DNA from: Clostridium folliculivorans | GTDB lineage: Bacteria > Bacillota > Clostridia > Clostridiales > Clostridiaceae | Length of the DNA: 64,000 bases | Reading direction: 5' to 3' | NCBI RefSeq assembly: GCF_024341905.1 | Contig: NZ_BQXY01000001.1 | Coordinates: 62,001-126,000 of the forward strand | Shown: positions 55,251 through 64,000 of the stretch, one piece after another | Layout: each line of letters starts with the position of its first letter | How positions within the stretch are numbered: the stretch's first letter is position 1 | Translations under genes and position numbers: made by a program | Notes under the pieces: model-generated | What the model saw: the letters and a program-made list of their open reading frames with translations, nothing else | Database searches by the model: none | Told to the model about the DNA's origin: nothing

Positions 55251-55290
55251 GGACTTTTAAGTGAAAGTATGCTTAAAAGTTCATTTTTTT
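55251..55290 (+). terminator. terminator of sipL
   Basis: Stem GGACTTTTAAG / CTTAAAAGTTC followed by TTTTTTT. The remaining gap to cphB (55291-55679) is AT-rich; I see no gene there, only the cphB ribosome site AGAGGTGA. Confidence 0.8.
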
Positions 55291-55679
55291 GTTGCAAAAA
55301 TCTTTAATTGAGTACTAATTGATGAAGAAATTTGTTGTTAAAAATTGAAAGTATTTTTTGTATATTGGTAGGTAAAGATATAATTACTGCTGTTTTATGT
55401 AATAATAATTTTTAGTTTAAATTATGCAGAACATTTATCTAAAGCCTAATTGAAAGAGTCTTTATTTATTCACAATAAACGATATATTAAATTGTGCATG
55501 GAGATTGTACTTAATATTATAACAGTTTTATTCAATGGAGATAGAATGTCAATACATAAAGTAATAATGGTCAAAATGAAACTATAGCTAATATGCCCTA
55601 GTGGAAGTAAATGGGTAAATGAATAAATATAAACAACATGGTTAAAATAAAAAAATGAATGATTAGAGGTGATTTTTTT

Positions 55680-56495
55680 GTGAATATAAAATCTGAAGGA
55701 AATTTAATCATTATAGGAGGAGCAGAAGATAAAGAGGGAAATAAAGAGATATTAAAATATGTATGTTCTAAAATAAATAAAGAAAATGATGTGTTGGCTG
55801 TGGCTACTATAGCTACAGAGAAACCTGAAGAGGCAAAAGATAAATATAAGAAAGTCTTTACAGAATTAGGTGTTAAAAAAATAGAGATATTGGATGTACA
55901 ACATAGAGATGACTGTTCTCTTCAAAAAAATATAAATATAGTAAGAGAAGCTTCTATCATATTTTTTACTGGAGGAGATCAGTTAAGAATAACAAGTATA
56001 ATTGGAGGAACCCCAATATATCAGGAGATACTTAGCGCTTCTGAAAGAGGGTGCTATATGGTTGGAACTTCAGCAGGAGCATCTGTTATGAGTGATACCA
56101 TGATTGTTACTGGTGATGATGAAGAATCTCCTAGAAAATGCACTTTAAAAATGTCTCCAGGTCTTGGACTTGTGAAAAATATTATAGTAGACCAGCATTT
56201 TTCTCAAAGAGGAAGAATAGGAAGACTTTTAGGTGGAGTGGCACAAAATCCTCAAGCTTTAGGAATAGGCATTGATGAGGATACTGCTATAGTTATACGG
56301 AGGGATGATCATCTTAAAGTTATAGGTTCAGGTGCGGTGTATATTTTAGATGGAAGCCAAATAACATATACGAATGTTTCTGAGCAGCATCAAGATGATT
56401 TGCTTAGTATTTTCAATGTGAAAATGCATGTTCTAGCTAAAGGACATAGATTTGATCTAATTAGTAAGGCACCTTTTGAGGAGGAAAATAATTAA
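55680..56495 (+). CDS. cphB: cyanophycinase
   Basis: 271 residues, a serine peptidase of family S51. The nucleophile Ser131 lies in GTSAGASVMSD; FFTGGDQLRI and the downstream QHFSQRGRIGRLLG, with the His, complete the family pattern. It cuts the beta-aspartyl-arginine polymer cyanophycin into dipeptides. GTG 55680 is preferred because AGAGGTGA is suitably spaced; the ATG at 55659 puts that site inside the gene. No signal peptide, so it is intracellular. It is one base from cphA, so synthesis and breakdown genes share an operon. Confidence 0.92.
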   Translation: MNIKSEGNLIIIGGAEDKEGNKEILKYVCSKINKENDVLAVATIATEKPEEAKDKYKKVFTELGVKKIEILDVQHRDDCSLQKNINIVREASIIFFTGGDQLRITSIIGGTPIYQEILSASERGCYMVGTSAGASVMSDTMIVTGDDEESPRKCTLKMSPGLGLVKNIIVDQHFSQRGRIGRLLGGVAQNPQALGIGIDEDTAIVIRRDDHLKVIGSGAVYILDGSQITYTNVSEQHQDDLLSIFNVKMHVLAKGHRFDLISKAPFEEENN

Positions 56496-56496
56496 A

Positions 56497-59127
56497 ATGA
56501 AGCTTATTAAAGAAATAGTTTATGATGGGAAAAACATATATTCCCATAAGAAGTGCATAAGAGCAGATGTTGATTTGGAAGGTTATTGTGAGATTCCAAG
56601 TAAAGATATTCCTAATTTTAATGATACTCTTGTAAAGATGTTACCAGAATTAAATAAACATAGATGTGGAATTGATGAGGATAATGGTTTTGTAACGAGA
56701 TTAAAAGAGGGTACATATCTTGCTCATATATGTGAACATATTACTATTGCTATTCAAAATATATTAGGTATAGATGTAGCTTATGGAAAAGCGCGAGAGA
56801 TAAAAGATGACCTGTACTATATGATAATCCAATATGAATATAAAAATATGGCTTTAGGAGCTATGTATCTTGCTATAGATTTAATAAATTCTTTGATAGA
56901 GCAAAAACCAATTAACTTTGAAGAAAGATTGGAATTCTTAAAACAAACGATGTCACAAGAGATGATGGGGCCAAGTACTAAAGCTATTTGTGATGCAGCG
57001 CGAAAAAGGAAACTCCCGGTTCTTAAGCTTGGAGATGGAGGAATGTATCAAATAGGATATGGAAAGCAAGGTAGAGTTATAGCTGCAGCCTTAGGAGATT
57101 CTACTAGATGTATAGGAGCTGATATAGCTTGTGATAAGATGCTTACAAAACAGCTTTTAAAAGCTCAGTTTATTCCTGTTGCTATAGGTGAAAAAGTATT
57201 TAATACTATAGATTTGTTGCAAAAGGCTGATGATGTAGGATATCCAGTAGTATTAAAGCCTCAATTTGGAAACAAAGGTAAAGGGGTTATACTCAATATA
57301 ACTGATCAAAAGTCATTGCTTAAAGCCTATAAAGCTATAAATGATGATTATAAAGATATAATTATTGAAAAGTATGTAAAAGGAGAGGATTATAGAGTTT
57401 GTGTTGTAAACAATAAAGTTATAGCTGCGGCAAAAAGATTACCTCCCTTTGTAATAGGGGATGGAACTACTAATATTAAAGATTTAATAAGAAATTTAAA
57501 CAGCGATCCTAGAAGAGGAGAAAAACATGAAAAGCCATTAACAAAAGTTAAGATGGATGAATGTTTAATTAGCTGTATAAGAAAACAAGGTTTCAATATT
57601 TCATCTATACCAGTAAAAGGTGAAAGAGTGTTTTTGAGGGAAAATGCTAATTTATCTACTGGAGGCATATCTATAGATTGTACTGATGAGATATGTGAGG
57701 AAAATATAAAATTGTGTATTAGAGTAGCGAAAACTATAGGATTAGATATTTGTGGAATAGATATATGTACAGAAAATATATCAGAGCCAATTTCAGGTAA
57801 AGGGATTATAGTTGAGGTAAATGCGGCTCCTGGAATTAGAATGCATCATTATCCAACCTTCGGCAAGGAAAGAGATGTAGCAGGAGCGATAGTAGATATG
57901 ATGTATGAAGGAAATCCGAAAAGTATACCAGTTATTTCTGTTACTGGTACTAATGGTAAGACTACCACAACTAGGTTGATATCTCATGTAATAAGTCTTA
58001 TGGGATACAGTGTTGGGATGACAACTACTTCGGGAGTAGTTATAAATGGAGAATATATTGATACCGGTGATGATACTGGTCCTAAAAGCGCAAAATCGGT
58101 ATTGTTAAATAAAGATGTAGATGTAGCGGTGCTTGAAACTGCTAGAGGTGGAATAGTTAGAAATGGATTAGCTTATGATGTTGCAGATGTAGGTATTATA
58201 ACAAACATCACTGAAGATCATCTTGGTATAGATAATATAGATACAATGGAACAACTGGCTTTTGCAAAGGCTTTGGTTGCTGAAGCTGTTAAAGAAGAAG
58301 GATATGCTGTTATAAATGTAGATGATATATGGAGTGTTAAGGTTTTAGATAGAATAAGAGATAAAAAGAAGATATTATTCTCCATGAATAGAGATAACCA
58401 GTATATTAGAGAAAATGCTATGGAAGGCAATCCTGTTGTTTATGCTTTTGATGGAACTATATACGTTGAAAATAATAATAAAAAATATGCGGTATGTATG
58501 ATAAAAGATATCCCAATAACTAAGAATGGGAATTTAAAGTACAATATATATAATTGTTTAGCGGCATGTAGCGCATTAGTTGGTATAAATTTAGACTATG
58601 CTATAATTGCTAAAGGTTTAACAACCTTCTTTAGTGATGAAAAATCAAATCCAGGAAGATTTAATGAGTATGATATAAATGGAACTAAGGTTATCTTAGA
58701 TTATGGGCATAATATAGATGGTTATACTTGCGTTTTAGATGCTCTAAAAGGCATGCCTCATAATAGATTAATAGGAGTAATAGGTGTTCCAGGTGATAGA
58801 AGTGATGATAGTATACAAAGATTAGGTGCCTTATCAGCACGCTTTCTAGATAAGATATATATAAAAGAAGATCTAGATAAAAGAGGGCGAAGAGAAGGAG
58901 AAGTTGCGGACATTCTCTTAAAGGGAGTCTTGGAATATAAATCAGAAAAAGACATACATGTAATACTTGATGAAGTGGTAGCTTTAGATAATGCTTTAAG
59001 TGATTCAATTCCTGGTGATGTAATAGTAGTGTTCTTTGAAGAGTTTGAAAGACTTATTAATTATATTAAAGATAAGTCAGAAGAAGTGGTTGATCTAATT
59101 GAATTAGAAAATGTAGTTCATATGTAA
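56497..59127 (+). CDS. cphA: cyanophycin synthetase
   Basis: 876 residues, the usual CphA length. An N-terminal domain (about 1-160) is followed by an ATP-grasp domain (about 165-470, with VVLKPQFGNKGKGVILNI and GIDICTEN) that adds Asp to the backbone. The C-terminal Mur-ligase-like domain (P-loop GTNGKTTTT at about 485-493, then LETARGGIVRNGLAYDVADV) attaches Arg side chains. The product is a nitrogen and carbon storage granule. ATG 56497 has GGAGGAAAA upstream, inside the end of cphB. The setting among sporulation genes fits storage during sporulation. Confidence 0.94.
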   Translation: MKLIKEIVYDGKNIYSHKKCIRADVDLEGYCEIPSKDIPNFNDTLVKMLPELNKHRCGIDEDNGFVTRLKEGTYLAHICEHITIAIQNILGIDVAYGKAREIKDDLYYMIIQYEYKNMALGAMYLAIDLINSLIEQKPINFEERLEFLKQTMSQEMMGPSTKAICDAARKRKLPVLKLGDGGMYQIGYGKQGRVIAAALGDSTRCIGADIACDKMLTKQLLKAQFIPVAIGEKVFNTIDLLQKADDVGYPVVLKPQFGNKGKGVILNITDQKSLLKAYKAINDDYKDIIIEKYVKGEDYRVCVVNNKVIAAAKRLPPFVIGDGTTNIKDLIRNLNSDPRRGEKHEKPLTKVKMDECLISCIRKQGFNISSIPVKGERVFLRENANLSTGGISIDCTDEICEENIKLCIRVAKTIGLDICGIDICTENISEPISGKGIIVEVNAAPGIRMHHYPTFGKERDVAGAIVDMMYEGNPKSIPVISVTGTNGKTTTTRLISHVISLMGYSVGMTTTSGVVINGEYIDTGDDTGPKSAKSVLLNKDVDVAVLETARGGIVRNGLAYDVADVGIITNITEDHLGIDNIDTMEQLAFAKALVAEAVKEEGYAVINVDDIWSVKVLDRIRDKKKILFSMNRDNQYIRENAMEGNPVVYAFDGTIYVENNNKKYAVCMIKDIPITKNGNLKYNIYNCLAACSALVGINLDYAIIAKGLTTFFSDEKSNPGRFNEYDINGTKVILDYGHNIDGYTCVLDALKGMPHNRLIGVIGVPGDRSDDSIQRLGALSARFLDKIYIKEDLDKRGRREGEVADILLKGVLEYKSEKDIHVILDEVVALDNALSDSIPGDVIVVFFEEFERLINYIKDKSEEVVDLIELENVVHM

Positions 59128-59172
59128 AAAGTCTATTAACCATAATTAAAACATGAAAGAGACTTATTATAA

Positions 59173-59218
59173 AAACAACAGTATGATAGCTTGATTTCGG
59201 CTTCAACTGTTGTTTTTT
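59173..59218 (+). terminator. terminator of the cyanophycin operon
   Basis: Stem AACAACAGT / ACTGTTGTT followed by TTTTTT. Confidence 0.8.
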
Positions 59219-59358
59219 AATATTATTTATGATTATTGTAAACCCAGTTTAGACCTATTTTATTAATTATATAAGGTAAAATCCCATAAAACTATATATT
59301 GCATTTATTGCGATAAAATATATAATTATTATAGAACAAGGGGAAGGGTTGAAAATAA

Positions 59359-60207
59359 ATGATACTAAAAGCTTATGCTAAAATAAATATAGCCTTAGAT
59401 GTTATTGGTAAAAGAGAGGATGGTTATCATTTATTAAGAATGATAATGCAAACAATCGATTTATATGATGTTATTCATATTAATAAAGAATTGAGTAATG
59501 ATGATATAACTATAACCTGTGATAACCCATTTATACCAACTGACAGTAGGAATCTTTGCTATAAAGCTGCTAAACTTTTTAAAGAAAAGTATAGTATTTC
59601 AGGTGGGGTTAAAATTGATATAATAAAAAAAATACCAATGTCTGCAGGTATGGCTGGTGGAAGTACAGATGCTGCTGCTGTAATTAAAGGTATGAATGAT
59701 ATATTTGAAATCAATGCAACTGAAGAAGAACTTTTGGCTTTAGGGCTCCAAATAGGTGCGGATGTACCTTATTGTATGAAAGGCGGAACAGCGCTTTGCG
59801 AAGGTATAGGAGAGCAGATTAAGCCTCTTAAGTCCTTTAAAAATTATATATTAGTTGTTGTTAAACCACCATTTGGTGTTTCAACTAAAGAAGTGTATGG
59901 GTTACTAGATATAAAACGTATCTATAAGCACCCTAAAATAAATAATTTAATCCACGAGATGAATTCAGGTAATATAAAATTTGTAGCTGAGAATATGAAG
60001 AATGTACTAGAAAATGTAACTATTAGAAAACATCCGTTAATAAAAGGAATAAAAGATAGTATGGTTAATTTAGGGTGTTTAGGAACATTGATGAGTGGTA
60101 GTGGTCCTACAGTTTTTGCTTTCTTTGAAGACATGGTAAAGGCACAGAATTGCTATGAGAAGATGAAAGAAAAATATAGAGATGTATATATAACTAGAAC
60201 CATTTAA
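59359..60207 (+). CDS. ispE: 4-diphosphocytidyl-2-C-methyl-D-erythritol kinase
   Basis: 282 residues, GHMP kinase family, fourth enzyme of the non-mevalonate isoprenoid pathway. The start AYAKINIALDVIGKREDGYH, the ATP loop MSAGMAGGSTDAA (94-106) and the C-terminal GTLMSGSGPTVFAFF are diagnostic. The middle residue of the usual GLGGGSSD loop is changed to GMAGGSTD, still within family variation. GGGGAAGGG precedes the ATG. It is followed 65 bases later by spoIIR, an order common in clostridia. Confidence 0.95.
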   Translation: MILKAYAKINIALDVIGKREDGYHLLRMIMQTIDLYDVIHINKELSNDDITITCDNPFIPTDSRNLCYKAAKLFKEKYSISGGVKIDIIKKIPMSAGMAGGSTDAAAVIKGMNDIFEINATEEELLALGLQIGADVPYCMKGGTALCEGIGEQIKPLKSFKNYILVVVKPPFGVSTKEVYGLLDIKRIYKHPKINNLIHEMNSGNIKFVAENMKNVLENVTIRKHPLIKGIKDSMVNLGCLGTLMSGSGPTVFAFFEDMVKAQNCYEKMKEKYRDVYITRTI

Positions 60208-60231
60208 AATAAAAATGTATAAATAGAAAAC

Positions 60232-60270
60232 CCTTTGGCAATAATTACAAGTGTCAGGGGGTTGATTTTT
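60232..60270 (+). promoter_or_regulatory. hairpin overlapping the spoIIR ribosome site
   Basis: The imperfect stem AACCC ... GGGTT with flanking TTGGCA / TGTCAG covers the GGGGG ribosome site of spoIIR and is followed by seven T directly before the ATG. It could act as a terminator of ispE, as an attenuator, or as a translation block. Confidence 0.4.
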
Positions 60271-60272
60271 TT

Positions 60273-60953
60273 ATGAAAAAAATATTATTTATTGTAACTA
60301 TTATATTCTCATTAACAATAGGAATATTTTCCTATAATACTTTAAACAAGATAACCGTATATGGTCAGGAAGATGGCAGTTCCGTAAGTGATGAAATAAA
60401 AGATAAATTAATAAGGTTTCATGTAATAGCTAATAGTGATGATAAAAAGGATCAGGAGTTAAAGCTTAAGGTAAGAGATGAAATACTAAAATATATAACT
60501 CCAAAGTTAAAAGATTCAAAATCAATAGATGAATCAAGGAAGATATTAAAGGAAAACGATGAACAAATTAAAAAGATAGCAAGTAAAGTAATAAAAGATA
60601 ATGGATATAAATATGAGGTAAACAGCACATTAGATCATGAGAATTTTCCGGTAAAAACTTATGGTAATATAACACTACCTCAAGGCAATTATGAGGCTTA
60701 TAGAGTTATAATTGGATCTGGAAAAGGACAAAACTGGTGGTGTGTTATGTTTCCACCTCTATGCTTTATTGATATAACAAAGGGACAAGTATCCTATGAT
60801 GAAACGGAAAAGCAAATGAAAAGAGTTTTAACAGATAAAGAGTATGATGAAGTAGATAATCAAAGCAAATTAGGAAAAGATAAATCTAATGATAAGGTTG
60901 TATTCAAATTTAAAATAAAAGAAATCTTTGATGATATTGTAAAAAAAATATAG
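60273..60953 (+). CDS. spoIIR: stage II sporulation protein R
   Basis: 226 residues. An N-terminal helix or signal peptide (about 4-22) is followed by the SpoIIR domain, KDKLIRFHVIANSDDKKDQE then LKLKVRDEILKYI, and the end block GQNWWCVMFPPLCFIDI. It is made in the forespore under sigma-F and exported to the intermembrane space, where it triggers SpoIIGA to process pro-sigma-E. The ribosome site is within a hairpin. A terminator follows. Confidence 0.95.
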   Translation: MKKILFIVTIIFSLTIGIFSYNTLNKITVYGQEDGSSVSDEIKDKLIRFHVIANSDDKKDQELKLKVRDEILKYITPKLKDSKSIDESRKILKENDEQIKKIASKVIKDNGYKYEVNSTLDHENFPVKTYGNITLPQGNYEAYRVIIGSGKGQNWWCVMFPPLCFIDITKGQVSYDETEKQMKRVLTDKEYDEVDNQSKLGKDKSNDKVVFKFKIKEIFDDIVKKI

Positions 60954-60957
60954 TATT

Positions 60958-61015
60958 ATAAGGTTCTGTTTCTAAATATTAAATTGTTTTGGAATAGAGC
61001 CTTAAATTTTTATTC
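60958..61015 (+). terminator. terminator of spoIIR
   Basis: Imperfect stem AAGGTTCTGTTTC / GGAATAGAGCCTT then a T-rich tail. Confidence 0.65.
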
Positions 61016-61109
61016 TTTAAGAAATTATATCTCAATTATATCTGTGGATAATTATGCGAACAGACTTAAGACATAGTATAAGTTAAAGGATAAAAAAAGA
61101 AGAATATGT

Positions 61110-61195
61110 CGCCTGCCAGATTTTCCTCATATACATTCGGAAAGGCAGATGCGTTAAAAAAGTTCACTGAAGGAGGTCGCTTCAGCGACTTTTTT
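61110..61195 (+). repeat. structured repeat R4 (hairpin plus terminator)
   Basis: The hairpin CGCCTGCC ... GGCAGATGCG (61110-61153) and a terminator with CACTGAA / TTCAGCG and T-tract (61163-61195). There is no 85-bp unit in front, but one begins exactly at the end of this T-tract. Confidence 0.7.
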
Positions 61196-61383
61196 ACTGT
61201 ATAGAAAAGTATAAAATTTGAAGTTAGCTAAGTCTACATATTTCAACGGATTTAGAAGTTTTTTTATGGCTATACAGTAAAAAAACAAAACTTATTCGCC
61301 TGCCAGATTTTCCTCATATACATTCGGAAAGGCAGATGCGTTAAAAAAGCTCGCTGAAGAAGGTCGCTTCAGCGACTTTTTTA
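61195..61383 (+). repeat. structured repeat R5 (85-bp unit, hairpin, terminator)
   Basis: The most regular copy. The 85-bp unit has perfect ends TACTGTATAG / CTATACAGTA (61195-61279). The hairpin is at 61297-61340, and a perfect 8-bp terminator stem TCGCTGAA / TTCAGCGA with TTTTTT ends at about 61382. It stands in tandem with R4, so this 540-base gap is mostly repeat. Confidence 0.75.
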
Positions 61384-61494
61384 TAAATATTTTATATAAC
61401 ACTTGAATAAAGGCATTAAAATTATTAAACTATTATATAGTTGTAAATTAATATGCTTACGAAGCAAAATGCGTATGTAGGCTAGGAGGAAAAG

Positions 61495-61917
61495 ATGAAA
61501 AAAAAGGCGATAATTTCAATAGCAAGTAATCAAGTGCCAGCTGATCAAGAAGATCTTATTGAAGTAGTAACTCCGGGGGAGTTTTTAATTAAAGAAGATG
61601 GATACGAAGCAATATATGATGAAACAGAAATATCAGGTATGGAAGGAACAAAGACTAAAATCTCAATAACTTCCAATGAGCTTATTCTTGAAAGGGAAGG
61701 TACTACTGCAACTAAGATGAATTTTCAAAAAGATAATACATCAATAAGCCTTTACAATACTCCTTATGGGATGTTAGAGCTTAAAATAGATACTAAAGAA
61801 TTAAAGATAGACATAGATGAGTATGGTGGAGATATATTTATTGATTATGATTTAAGTGTAAGTGGTCAAGAAAGTAATAATACTCAATTGAAAATAAATA
61901 TAAAGGCAAGAAACTAA
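61495..61917 (+). CDS. DUF1934 (YwiB-like) beta-barrel protein
   Basis: 140 residues, mostly beta strands, with the family pattern: an early ISIASNQ block, DGYEAIYDETEISGMEGTKT, and a middle TPYGMLELKIDTKEL. The fold resembles a lipocalin-like or calycin barrel; the role is unknown. It is likely cytoplasmic. AGGAGG precedes the ATG. In Gram-positive genomes it is often close to argS or pyrG, and pyrG is indeed nearby here. Confidence 0.8.
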   Translation: MKKKAIISIASNQVPADQEDLIEVVTPGEFLIKEDGYEAIYDETEISGMEGTKTKISITSNELILEREGTTATKMNFQKDNTSISLYNTPYGMLELKIDTKELKIDIDEYGGDIFIDYDLSVSGQESNNTQLKINIKARN

Positions 61918-62170
61918 GCTGTAACAATATTTATTAAAAAGAATAGAGAAAAGTTTTATATTTAGGTATATGATTTAAATGACAATAAGTATAAAATATC
62001 AAACTTACAAAGAGATTTAGTGTTTACTATTAGGTGATTCTTATTCAAGGAATTATCTAGTATGAATTCTAAATCTTTTTTTGCTGTATATAAAAATATA
62101 AATTCTGATAAAAGAAGTTTAATGAACAAGATAGATGGCAATAATTACAATATAAGAAGAGGTGAGCAAA

Positions 62171-62458
62171 TTGTATGATAGATACTATAAGATAATTGAA
62201 TTATTATGCCAGTATCATGGAGTTGACATAAATGAACATAGAGACTTTTTGAAAAGTAGGGAAAATAAATATATGTTTTTGCTATTGATGAAGAAGTATG
62301 ACTGTATAAAAAAAGAAGAACTGTTAAACATATTGAGAGCGAAGTCTTCTAGAAGCATTAATTATAATGTGAAAAAGGCTGAAGAAAAGTTTTTGATAAA
62401 TAAAGAATTCAGAGATAAATATCTATATGTGGAAGAAGAAATAGAAAAAATGCTATAA
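62171..62458 (+). CDS. small putative HTH protein (DnaA domain IV-like) upstream of pyrG
   Basis: About 95 residues, all helical and charged. The second half, LLNILRAKSSRSINYNVKKA then EEKFLINKEFRDKYLYVEEE, resembles the RS...V..A..K......R pattern of the DnaA C-terminal (TrpR-like) DNA-binding domain. It does not look like RpoE (RNA polymerase delta), which precedes pyrG in bacilli. TTG 62171 is chosen with AGAGGTG 6 bases upstream; GTG 62162 overlaps the ribosome site. The function is unknown. Confidence 0.6.
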   Translation: MYDRYYKIIELLCQYHGVDINEHRDFLKSRENKYMFLLLMKKYDCIKKEELLNILRAKSSRSINYNVKKAEEKFLINKEFRDKYLYVEEEIEKML

Positions 62459-62622
62459 AAACATAAAAAAAAGACTAGAATAAGAATCTGATATGTGATA
62501 AAATACTATCATTGTGTTTAAGACAACAATTACCCAGCTTAAATGGTGGGTAATAACTATTATAATAAGAAATCATTACAGTGTCAATAGTTTTTTTAAA
62601 TAGATTCTTAGGAGGAAATAGT
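62459..62622 (+). promoter_or_regulatory. pyrG promoter and leader region
   Basis: An extended -10-like TGTGATAAAAT lies near 62497. The leader holds a stem TTACCCA / TGGGTAA (about 62531-62552) without a T-tract. I do not see the GGGC-type start used for reiterative-transcription control of pyrG in bacilli. A TTAGGAGG ribosome site ends the region. Confidence 0.4.
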
Positions 62623-64000
62623 ATGAGCAAGAGAACCACAAAGTATGTATTTGTCACAGGGGGAGTAGTTTCATCTTTAGGTAAGGGAATCACTGCTGCG
62701 TCTTTAGGAAGATTGCTTAAGAATAGAGGAATGAAAGTTTCAATACAAAAGTTTGACCCGTATCTAAATGTAGATCCAGGTACTATGAGTCCATATCAAC
62801 ACGGAGAAGTGTTCGTAACAGATGATGGAGCTGAAACAGATCTTGATTTAGGTCATTACGAAAGATTTATCGATGAGAATTTGACTAAGAACTCAAATGT
62901 TACTACAGGAAAAGTATACTGGTCTGTTATCTCTAAGGAAAGAAAAGGCGAATACTTAGGCGGAACAGTTCAAGTAGTTCCTCATATAACTAACGAATTA
63001 AAGAATCGTGTTTATAGAGTAGCGAAAGAAAAAGATATAGATGTAGTTATAACTGAAATTGGTGGAACTGTTGGAGATATTGAATCACTACCTTTTCTAG
63101 AAGCTATAAGACAAATTAAGTATGAAGTTGGTAGAGAAAATGTGTGCTTTATACATGTTACACTAGTGCCATACTTAGGAAAAGCAGGAGAATTAAAGAC
63201 TAAACCTACTCAACACTCAGTTAAAGAATTAACAGGGATAGGTATACAACCAGACATCATTGTTTGTAGAGCAGAAAAACCTTTATCTGATGATATTAAG
63301 AATAAGATAGGTTTATTCTGTAATATAGACGGAAGATCAGTAATACAAAATCTTGATGCAGAAGATTTATATGAAGTACCACTTATGTTACATAATGAAG
63401 GTTTAGATAAGCTAGTAGTTGAAAAATTGAGCTTAGGATGCTGTGACATTGATAATACACAATGGTCTCAAATGGTAGATAGAATAAAGAGTCTTTCTAA
63501 AGTCACTAAGATAGCTTTAGTTGGTAAGTATGTAGAACTTCATGATGCATATATTTCTGTAGTTGAAGCTTTAAATCACGGTGGATTACATAATGATTCT
63601 AAGGTTGAAATAGAGTGGATAAATGCAGTTGATGTCACTGCTGACAACGTAGGCACTTTACTTTCAGGTGTTGATGGTGTATTAGTACCAGGAGGTTTCG
63701 GAGATAGAGGAATTGAGGGTAAGATAGAAGCTATAAGATGGGCAAGAGAAAACAAAAAGCCATTCCTTGGTATATGTTTAGGTATGCAATGTGCTGTTAT
63801 TGAGTTCGCTAGAAATGTTCTTGGATATACTGGAGCTAATTCATCAGAAATTGATCCGGAAACTAGTTATCCAGTAATTGATTTAATGCCAGAACAAAAA
63901 GATGTAGAAGATCTTGGTGGAACTATGAGACTTGGATTATATCCATGTAAATTAGAAGAAGATTCTTTCTCAAAAGTAGCTTATTCAGATAGTTTAATAT
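62623..64000 (+). CDS. pyrG: CTP synthase, 3' end outside window
   Basis: The first 459 residues of PyrG, which makes CTP from UTP, ATP and glutamine. The synthetase domain starts [20 protein letters not shown] (P-loop) and has [20 protein letters not shown] and [20 protein letters not shown]. The glutaminase domain begins near 290, with the nucleophile Cys (about 385) in [10 protein letters not shown]. The remaining about 75 residues, with the catalytic His-Glu, lie beyond the window. ATG 62623 follows AGGAGGAAATAGT. Confidence 0.97.
   Translation, partial: MSKRTTKYVFVTGGVVSSLGKGITAASLGRLLKNRGMKVSIQKFDPYLNVDPGTMSPYQHGEVFVTDDGAETDLDLGHYERFIDENLTKNSNVTTGKVYWSVISKERKGEYLGGTVQVVPHITNELKNRVYRVAKEKDIDVVITEIGGTVGDIESLPFLEAIRQIKYEVGRENVCFIHVTLVPYLGKAGELKTKPTQHSVKELTGIGIQPDIIVCRAEKPLSDDIKNKIGLFCNIDGRSVIQNLDAEDLYEVPLMLHNEGLDKLVVEKLSLGCCDIDNTQWSQMVDRIKSLSKVTKIALVGKYVELHDAYISVVEALNHGGLHNDSKVEIEWINAVDVTADNVGTLLSGVDGVLVPGGFGDRGIEGKIEAIRWARENKKPFLGICLGMQCAVIEFARNVLGYTGANSSEIDPETSYPVIDLMPEQKDVEDLGGTMRLGLYPCKLEEDSFSKVAYSDSLI

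Noticed and set aside
58691-59008. Minus-strand open frames opposite cphA
   Set aside because: Out-of-frame shadows of a clear coding region, without ribosome sites.

Overview
The window looks like chromosomal DNA of an anaerobic, endospore-forming Clostridium (sensu stricto type): very AT-rich, strong AGGAGG-type ribosome binding sites, frequent TTG/GTG starts, three spore germinant receptor loci, an alpha/beta SASP, a SipL-like SPOCS/LysM coat morphogenesis protein, SpoIIR, Veg, anaerobic thiazole synthesis through ThiH, and a cyanophycin operon. No rRNA, tRNA, CRISPR array or prophage was seen.

Layout. 1-10 kb is mixed accessory DNA: a partial alpha/beta hydrolase, a gene remnant, a secreted ricin-lectin/NlpC-P60 hydrolase, a general-stress-type SDR, a Gln/Ser-rich protein, a FrnE-like DsbA, a region of decayed insertion-sequence ends, a molybdopterin oxidoreductase and a chemotaxis receptor. 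10.2-14.5 kb is an HscC-like Hsp70 joined directly to a J-domain/TPR protein. 14.8-17.2 kb is an ABC-2 exporter. 17.5-27.1 kb carries two adjacent ger loci (A-B-C-B, then A-C-D-B). 27.2-32.4 kb is a TPP-riboswitch-controlled thiamine operon, thiC-thiS-thiF-thiG-thiH-tenI, with two tandem terminators in its leader. 32.8-36.2 kb holds a transposase-like gene that seems to lack catalytic residues, a LysR regulator and divergent asd. 36.4-40.4 kb is a third ger locus (A-C-D-B, minus strand). 40.7-46.8 kb is an FtsX-type ABC transporter with two small membrane proteins and a two-component system; two promoters there share one operator layout. 47-53 kb holds small genes, a DctP pseudogene, SASP and veg. 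53.6-64 kb is a sporulation/housekeeping block: sipL, cphB-cphA, ispE, spoIIR, a DUF1934 gene, a small putative HTH gene and pyrG (cut by the window end).

Non-coding structure is the most novel part. A dispersed repeat family combines an 85-bp unit with 10-bp inverted ends, a conserved hairpin (one compensatory base-pair change seen) and a terminator; the 85-bp units always begin at the T-tract of an intrinsic terminator. A second family is made of IS end fragments, one interrupted by two separate palindromic insertions. A minus-strand promoter (TTGACA-N17-TATTAT) followed by a strong terminator between veg and sipL predicts an undescribed small RNA of about 90 nt. All functional calls rest on motif reading by eye; no database search was run.
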